This document shows positions 40,683 to 44,539 of a stretch of 44,539 bases of DNA, one piece after another. A program made the translations under genes and the position numbers. Each line of letters opens with the position of its first letter. The stretch's first letter is position 1. The DNA is from Negativicutes bacterium (lineage in GTDB: Bacteria > Bacillota > JAAYKD01), in NCBI GenBank assembly GCA_021372785.1, contig JAJFTT010000034.1:1-44539 (forward strand), in the 5' to 3' direction. The notes below the pieces were generated by a model. It saw only the letters and a program-made list of their open reading frames with translations, was not told the origin of the DNA and made no database searches.

Positions 40683-41735
40683 TCAGTTGCCCTCCATTTT
40701 TGCCATGATTTGGATGTTTTCGGGGGCAATCTGGATACCGATGTGCTTGCCAGGTTCGGCGAATTTCGTGGTATGGATCATCCAGTGCAAGCCATGGGCG
40801 CTGAGCATGGTTTCGTAATGGACACCTTTAAAAATCACGCTTTCCACAATTCCGCTCAATTGTCCCTCTTCCGGAGCGACAATCACCATATCTTCGGGAC
40901 GAATCACCACATCAACCGGTTCCATCCGATCCCAGCCGCGATCCACGCAAGGGAATTTGACACCGGCAAATTCCACCAGCAGATCCTCATGCATAATTCC
41001 GTCCACGATATTGCTTTCCCCGATAAAATCTGCCACAAAGGCATTGACGGGTTCATTATAAATATTGACCGGCGTATCAATCTGCTGAATTTTACCGTCT
41101 TTCATTACCACAATGCGGTCGGAAAGCGTTAAGGCTTCCTCCTGATCGTGGGTGACATAGATGAAGGTGATTTCCAGGTTTTCCTGGATGCGTTTTAATT
41201 CTTTCTGCATATCCTTGCGTAACTTCAGATCGAGCGCACCCAAAGGTTCGTCCAGCAATAAAACCCGGGGGTAATTGACCAAAGCACGGGCAATGGCAAC
41301 ACGCTGCTGCTGCCCGCCGGATAATTGGTTGATGTTGCGGTGCTCGAAGCCCTGCAGGTTGACCAATTCAAACATTTCATTGACGCGAGACTGGATTTCT
41401 TTTTCCGCCAATTTTTTAACGCGAAGACCAAAAGCAACATTTTCATAAACATTCAAATGGGGAAAAAGGGCATATCGCTGAAATACAGTGTTGACCGGCC
41501 TTAAATGGGAAGGCAAATCATTCATTTTTTTGCCTTCGAACAGAACGTCTCCCTGTTTTGGCCGGATAAATCCGCCGATAATCCGTAAGGTGGTTGTTTT
41601 GCCGCAGCCGGAAGGTCCCAGCAAGGTTACCACTTCTTTATCATGAATATCCAGGCTGAAATCATCCAGGACGCGTTCCCCATTGTATTCCATTACCAGA
41701 TTGCGCAAACTAATCAGTACTTTCTCATCTTTCAT
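40683..41735 (-). CDS. potA: Spermidine/putrescine ABC ATPase PotA
   Basis: A 350-residue ATPase of the polyamine importer. Motifs are Walker [10 protein letters not shown], signature [15 protein letters not shown], Walker [13 protein letters not shown] and H-loop [10 protein letters not shown]-terminal TOBE-type regulatory domain (about 240-350, [11 protein letters not shown]) follows. ATG 41735 has AAGGAG upstream. First gene of potA-potB-potC-potD-nucleotidyltransferase. The leader carries a terminator-like hairpin directly after the promoter. Confidence 0.96.
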   Translation of the reverse strand: MKDEKVLISLRNLVMEYNGERVLDDFSLDIHDKEVVTLLGPSGCGKTTTLRIIGGFIRPKQGDVLFEGKKMNDLPSHLRPVNTVFQRYALFPHLNVYENVAFGLRVKKLAEKEIQSRVNEMFELVNLQGFEHRNINQLSGGQQQRVAIARALVNYPRVLLLDEPLGALDLKLRKDMQKELKRIQENLEITFIYVTHDQEEALTLSDRIVVMKDGKIQQIDTPVNIYNEPVNAFVADFIGESNIVDGIMHEDLLVEFAGVKFPCVDRGWDRMEPVDVVIRPEDMVIVAPEEGQLSGIVESVIFKGVHYETMLSAHGLHWMIHTTKFAEPGKHIGIQIAPENIQIMAKMEGN

Positions 41736-41803
41736 CCTGCAGTTCTCCTTCTTATCGTCACGTATTGGACCAATTCGATTTTGCTTGCATCATAAACCTC
41801 TTA

Positions 41804-41835
41804 GAAAAAAATTTTCGCATCCGTCTGAATGCGAA
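41804..41835 (-). terminator. Terminator-like hairpin in the potA leader
   Basis: On the minus strand TTCGCAT pairs with ATGCGAA around 8 nt, followed by AA and T7. It begins about 6 nt after the inferred start site, so transcription would stop near +35 unless it is overridden. Confidence 0.6.
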
Positions 41836-41846
41836 TTTCAAATAGA

Positions 41847-41855
41847 ATTATAGCA
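41847..41855 (-). promoter_or_regulatory. Extended -10 promoter for the pot operon
   Basis: TGCTATAAT on the minus strand, about 110 bp upstream of potA. No good -35 is visible at 17 bp. Confidence 0.55.
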
Positions 41856-41977
41856 TAAAACGTTCGCCACAGATATATTTATTTTGTAGTTTTCGGTGGA
41901 AAAGCAAATGGTAATTGCCAGCGGCTATTTCGGGCGCAACCGTGCCGAAAAAATTTATTTTCGCTGAGCAAAACGGG

Positions 41978-42288
41978 TTATCCATAGAGTTTCCCCCATC
42001 CTTTTCAGCTTATCCACAAGTTATACACCATGAATGGTGGATAAAAAGGCTTCGACTACCGGCAGAAGCGCCAAAATCAGCTGCCCGGTTATCACAGGCA
42101 GTTGATAAACCGGGCAGTTTGCCGAAAAATATCCTGATGAATCGTTCAATATCAGCTTGTTTCCCAATGAAGAAAGCTGAACAATAGGAAAACCAGGCAG
42201 TTTTTTAGTTTAATCTTTTTATAGATCAGGCGCTGCAAGCGTATATTTTCAGCGACTGACAAAAAGGAGCAAAGCCGGCTGTGTATAA
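41978..42288. promoter_or_regulatory. DnaA-box cluster in a 660-bp intergenic region
   Basis: There are two perfect TTATNCACA boxes: TTATCCACA at 42010-42018 (plus) and TTATACACA at 42280-42288 (minus). Three sites have one mismatch: TTATCCATA 41978-41986 (plus), TTATACACC 42021-42029 (plus) and TTATCCACC 42036-42044 (minus). Four of the five lie within 67 bp. The rest of the gap has an AT-rich stretch (about 42190-42225) and no gene. No dnaA, dnaN, rpmH or rnpA is nearby. Confidence 0.55.
42081..42117. repeat. Inverted repeat within the DnaA-box region
   Basis: CTGCCCGGTT (42081-42090) pairs exactly with AACCGGGCAG (42108-42117). With one bulged base the pairing continues through TTATCA/TGATAA. 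There is only TTT after it, so it is a weak terminator at best. Confidence 0.8.
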
Positions 42289-42332
42289 AACAGCAAAGAA
42301 CAGAGGGTAGCAATCTTAATAAGAAAAGGAAG

Positions 42333-42380
42333 GGAGTCTTAAGCAACGCGCGCCGGATTTGCGGCATTGCCTGAGACTCC
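42333..42380 (-). terminator. Possible terminator after the aldo/keto reductase gene
   Basis: GGAGTCT pairs with AGACTCC with further pairing inside (AAGCAA/TTGCCT, imperfect). A pyrimidine-rich tract follows on the minus strand, but no clean T run. Confidence 0.45.
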
Positions 42381-42398
42381 GATTCTTTTTTCCTGCTT

Positions 42399-43547
42399 CT
42401 AGCAGCATTCCTCAAACAATTTGGCGGCCGTCTCCATATTCAGCGTCACATTCAAACCGAAAGGACAGCGTTTCACGCAGTCGCCGCAGGCCAGGCATTC
42501 CGACGGTTTGACCTCCAGATTTTCATAAGCCTGCTTCAGGGCTTCGGTCATGCCGTGATTTTTAGCGGAGTCGAGCAATCTGGTTATTTCGGCAATATTG
42601 ATATGCATCGGGCAGGGCAGGCAATGATTGCAATACATACAGGTTTTGCTGCCGCCTGTATTAATTGCGGCTAAAACAGCGTGATAGTCTTTCTCCGCTG
42701 CGCTGTTTTGGGCAAAAGCGGCGGCGACTTTTACTTCCTCCAGATTTTTACAGCCAACCAATACGCTGCTGACCGCGGGACGGTCCAGGGCATACTGCAC
42801 ACACTGCGCTACCGTGAGGGCTTTGCCAAACGGGGAATCGGCCGGATCCAGGAGACAACCGGCTGCCAGCGCTTTCATGGCGGTAATACCAACCTTCCGC
42901 TCGGCGCAGAGATTGTAGAATTTAACGCGTTCTTCGTCGATGGTTACGGTGGTGGGGAATTTATCCTCGTCTTTCATCTCAAAGAAAGTATCCACATTGG
43001 GCATGACCAGATCGAAAATCGGACTGATACTGAACAACACCACATCGATTTTGCCGGTCCTGACAATTTCCTGCGCCACTTCGGCATTATGCGAACTGAC
43101 GCCGAGAAAATGAAAGACACCTTTTTCTTTTTGTTCGCACATATAATCGAGAATGCCGTGCTCCAGTACCGTCTGCCAATCGGACATTTCGTCGACATAA
43201 TGCAGCATGGCAATGTCGATGTAATCGGTATGCAAGCGCTGCAGAAAATCTGCGATGTAGAGTTGACATTGCTCCGGATCGCGGCTGCGTTTGTATTGTC
43301 CGTTTTCCACTACGGCGCCAACATGACCCTGCACATACATTTTATCCCGCTGCCCTTGGAGCGCATCACCGATTTTACTGCGGACATCCGGATCGGGCAT
43401 AAACACATCGATGAGATTGATCCCCTGGCTGATGGCATAATCGATCATCTGCCTGGCTTCTTCCGGTGAAGCTTTGACGAAATATTCGCAGCCCAAACCA
43501 ACTTCGCTGACCCGTAAGCCGGTTTTTCCTAAATTGCGATAATTCAT
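42399..43547 (-). CDS. Aldo/keto reductase-like protein with ferredoxin-type C-terminus
   Basis: A 382-residue protein. Residues 1-270 form an aldo/keto reductase barrel (NLGKTGLRVSEVGLGCEYF at the N-terminus, the late VSSVLVGCKNLEEV). The C-terminal about 90 residues carry CMYCNHCLPCPM and CLACGDCVKRCPFG, the latter a 4Fe-4S motif, as in iron-sulphur-tailed reductases of anaerobes. Of the usual Asp-Tyr-Lys-His tetrad, Asp (LIDV) and His (AMLHYV) can be placed, but the Tyr position reads Asp and the Lys position (YVQGHVG) has no Lys. It may therefore use iron-sulphur electron transfer rather than classic NADPH hydride transfer. ATG 43547 follows GAAGGGAG. Confidence 0.85.
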   Translation of the reverse strand: MNYRNLGKTGLRVSEVGLGCEYFVKASPEEARQMIDYAISQGINLIDVFMPDPDVRSKIGDALQGQRDKMYVQGHVGAVVENGQYKRSRDPEQCQLYIADFLQRLHTDYIDIAMLHYVDEMSDWQTVLEHGILDYMCEQKEKGVFHFLGVSSHNAEVAQEIVRTGKIDVVLFSISPIFDLVMPNVDTFFEMKDEDKFPTTVTIDEERVKFYNLCAERKVGITAMKALAAGCLLDPADSPFGKALTVAQCVQYALDRPAVSSVLVGCKNLEEVKVAAAFAQNSAAEKDYHAVLAAINTGGSKTCMYCNHCLPCPMHINIAEITRLLDSAKNHGMTEALKQAYENLEVKPSECLACGDCVKRCPFGLNVTLNMETAAKLFEECC

Positions 43548-43775
43548 AAAATTCGCTCCCTTCAAACTGTTTTATAACTAATTCTACCTGATTGGGAAAG
43601 AACCCTTCTTTGCACAGCCAAAGATAGAAAAAAAGGTTGTTTAAAAGGATTGTGATGTGACTTAAATTTACAAGGCGGCAAACCTGCTGCTTTGACTCGT
43701 CTGAACGGTAAAATAAACTATAGTTCAACCGAAACCTTGAAATCAGCGATTGGGATAGCGCTGCCTGCCGTCTTG

Positions 43776-43784
43776 TGCTATACT
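43776..43784 (+). promoter_or_regulatory. Extended -10 promoter for the HutD/Ves gene
   Basis: TGCTATACT about 35 bp before the ATG at 43819. Confidence 0.5.
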
Positions 43785-43818
43785 AGAAAACACATTCAGC
43801 AGGAAAAGAGGCAGATCC

Positions 43819-44388
43819 ATGCAAGTATTCCATCAAACAGCAAAGGATTATACGACCTTGCCCTGGAGCGGCGGCAGCACGACACAGCTGTTTCTCTGGC
43901 CGCCAAAAGGCAGCTACCCCGAGCGTGATTTTCTCTTCCGCATCAGTTCTGCCACTGTGGAAACGGAAACATCCAGCTTTACAGAACTGCCCGGAATTGA
44001 CCGGTGGATAACGCCTCTGCAGGGCAGTTTGACCCTGCGGCATGAGGGGCATCACAGTGTCACCCTGCAGCCGCTGCAGATTGACAGTTTCTCCGGCAGC
44101 TGGCAGACAACCTGTATCGGCAAAGCGCGCGACTTTAATCTGATGCTGAAAAAATGTCAGGGTCAAATGGAATTGCTGCCGCGGCGGAAGCGCCTGGAAA
44201 TTGAGCCGACCAGGCGGGAAGCATTTGAAGGCTTCTATTTTACCAAACCCGGCAACTGTTTGGTGCAGGGCACAGTCTACGCTGTGCAGGCAGGGGACTT
44301 ATTGCTGCTGCATTTACAGGCAGAAGAGGAACGCGTTGAAGTGATCCTGCAAATGGAAGAGACGTTGCATCTCGCGATCCAATTGTAA
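43819..44388 (+). CDS. HutD/Ves family cupin-like protein
   Basis: A 189-residue bicupin-like protein of the HutD/Ves family. The signature runs WSGGSTTQLFLWPPKGSY, RDFLFRISSATVE and LPGIDRWITPLQGSL. HutD is associated with histidine use and Ves with cold response, but no hut gene is nearby and the biochemical role is unknown. ATG 43819 has AGAGGC upstream. Its last codons are the founder copy of a 31-bp tandem repeat that continues to the end of the window. Confidence 0.88.
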   Translation: MQVFHQTAKDYTTLPWSGGSTTQLFLWPPKGSYPERDFLFRISSATVETETSSFTELPGIDRWITPLQGSLTLRHEGHHSVTLQPLQIDSFSGSWQTTCIGKARDFNLMLKKCQGQMELLPRRKRLEIEPTRREAFEGFYFTKPGNCLVQGTVYAVQAGDLLLLHLQAEEERVEVILQMEETLHLAIQL

Positions 44389-44539
44389 GCGAATACGGCA
44401 TCTTGCGATCCAATTGTAAGCGAATACGGCATCTTGCGATCTAATTGTAAGCGAATACGGCATCTTGCGATCTAATTGTAAGCGAATACGGCATCTTGCG
44501 ATCTAATTGTAAGCGAATACGGCATCTTGCGATCTAATT
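44368..44539. repeat. 31-bp tandem repeat growing out of the HutD/Ves gene 3' end
   Basis: Five full units (44368-44398, 44399-44429, 44430-44460, 44461-44491, 44492-44522) and 17 nt of a sixth reach the window end. Unit 1 overlaps the last codons and TAA of the gene and reads CATCTCGCGATCC. Unit 2 reads CATCTTGCGATCC, and units 3-6 CATCTTGCGATCT. There are no spacers, so it is not CRISPR. Confidence 0.97.

Noticed and set aside
41978-42288. Calling the DnaA-box region oriC
   Set aside because: None of the usual origin neighbours (dnaA, dnaN, rpmH, rnpA, gyrB) is present, so only a DnaA-box cluster is claimed.

Overview
This window looks like a piece of an anaerobic Firmicutes chromosome, most likely from the Clostridia, at roughly 50% GC. 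The evidence is a SCIFF ranthipeptide cassette, a SigI/RsgI pair, a SAM-I riboswitch before metK, a GerMN lipoprotein, a class D sortase with an LPxTA-type substrate, AGGAGG-type ribosome binding sites and many near-consensus sigma-A promoters. No rRNA, tRNA, CRISPR array, prophage or insertion sequence was recognised. Both edges of the window are tandem repeats (14-bp units at the left, 31-bp units at the right), which suggests contig ends at assembly-breaking repeats.

Layout. 0-4.1 kb: a leftward three-gene operon with overlapping ends. It holds two proteins I cannot assign and a MutL/GlmL-type ASKHA protein, with no B12 mutase subunit in view. 4.1-5.6 kb: decayed sequence, including a gene with several in-frame stops and a YitT-type membrane gene broken by one in-frame TGA. 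5.8-9.8 kb: yraN, an N-acyl-D-amino-acid deacylase-type amidohydrolase, and a leftward sigI-rsgI pair. 9.9-11.6 kb: the SCIFF precursor and its radical SAM maturase, with a strong hairpin between them. 11.6-14.3 kb: an M20 amidohydrolase, a LuxR-HTH/DUF2087 regulator and a small membrane protein. 14.5-19.2 kb: two paralogous orphan Phd-like antitoxins, a large DUF3494 and repeat-containing surface protein ending in LPVTA, its adjacent class D sortase, and a YtxH protein. 19.3-26.5 kb (leftward): a DUF1232 protein, a heterodimeric ABC exporter under a MarR regulator, a GerMN lipoprotein, and a cation diffusion facilitator behind a structured leader. 26.8-35 kb: a GNAT protein (leftward), then ung-tdk-smpB, SAM-I riboswitch-metK, recD2-comF and hpf. 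35.2-36.9 kb: a membrane diguanylate cyclase. 37-41.7 kb (leftward): a polyamine ABC operon potA-potB-potC-potD with a nucleotidyltransferase-fold gene as its last member. 41.9-42.3 kb: an intergenic cluster of DnaA boxes. 42.4-44.4 kb: a ferredoxin-tailed aldo/keto-reductase-like protein and a HutD/Ves protein whose 3' end has spawned the terminal 31-bp repeats.

How the genes work together. Several units are self-contained: scfA/scfB (peptide and maturase), surface protein/sortase (cargo and anchoring enzyme), sigI/rsgI (sigma and anti-sigma), marR/ABC pair (repressor and pump, with an operator over the promoter), and potABCD. The most interesting unexplained signals are the MutL operon lacking a mutase, the structured leader of the CDF gene, the very early terminator-like hairpin in the potA leader, the DnaA-box cluster, and the repeated appearance of tandem duplications just past gene 3' ends. 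All assignments come from reading the sequence; no database search was possible.
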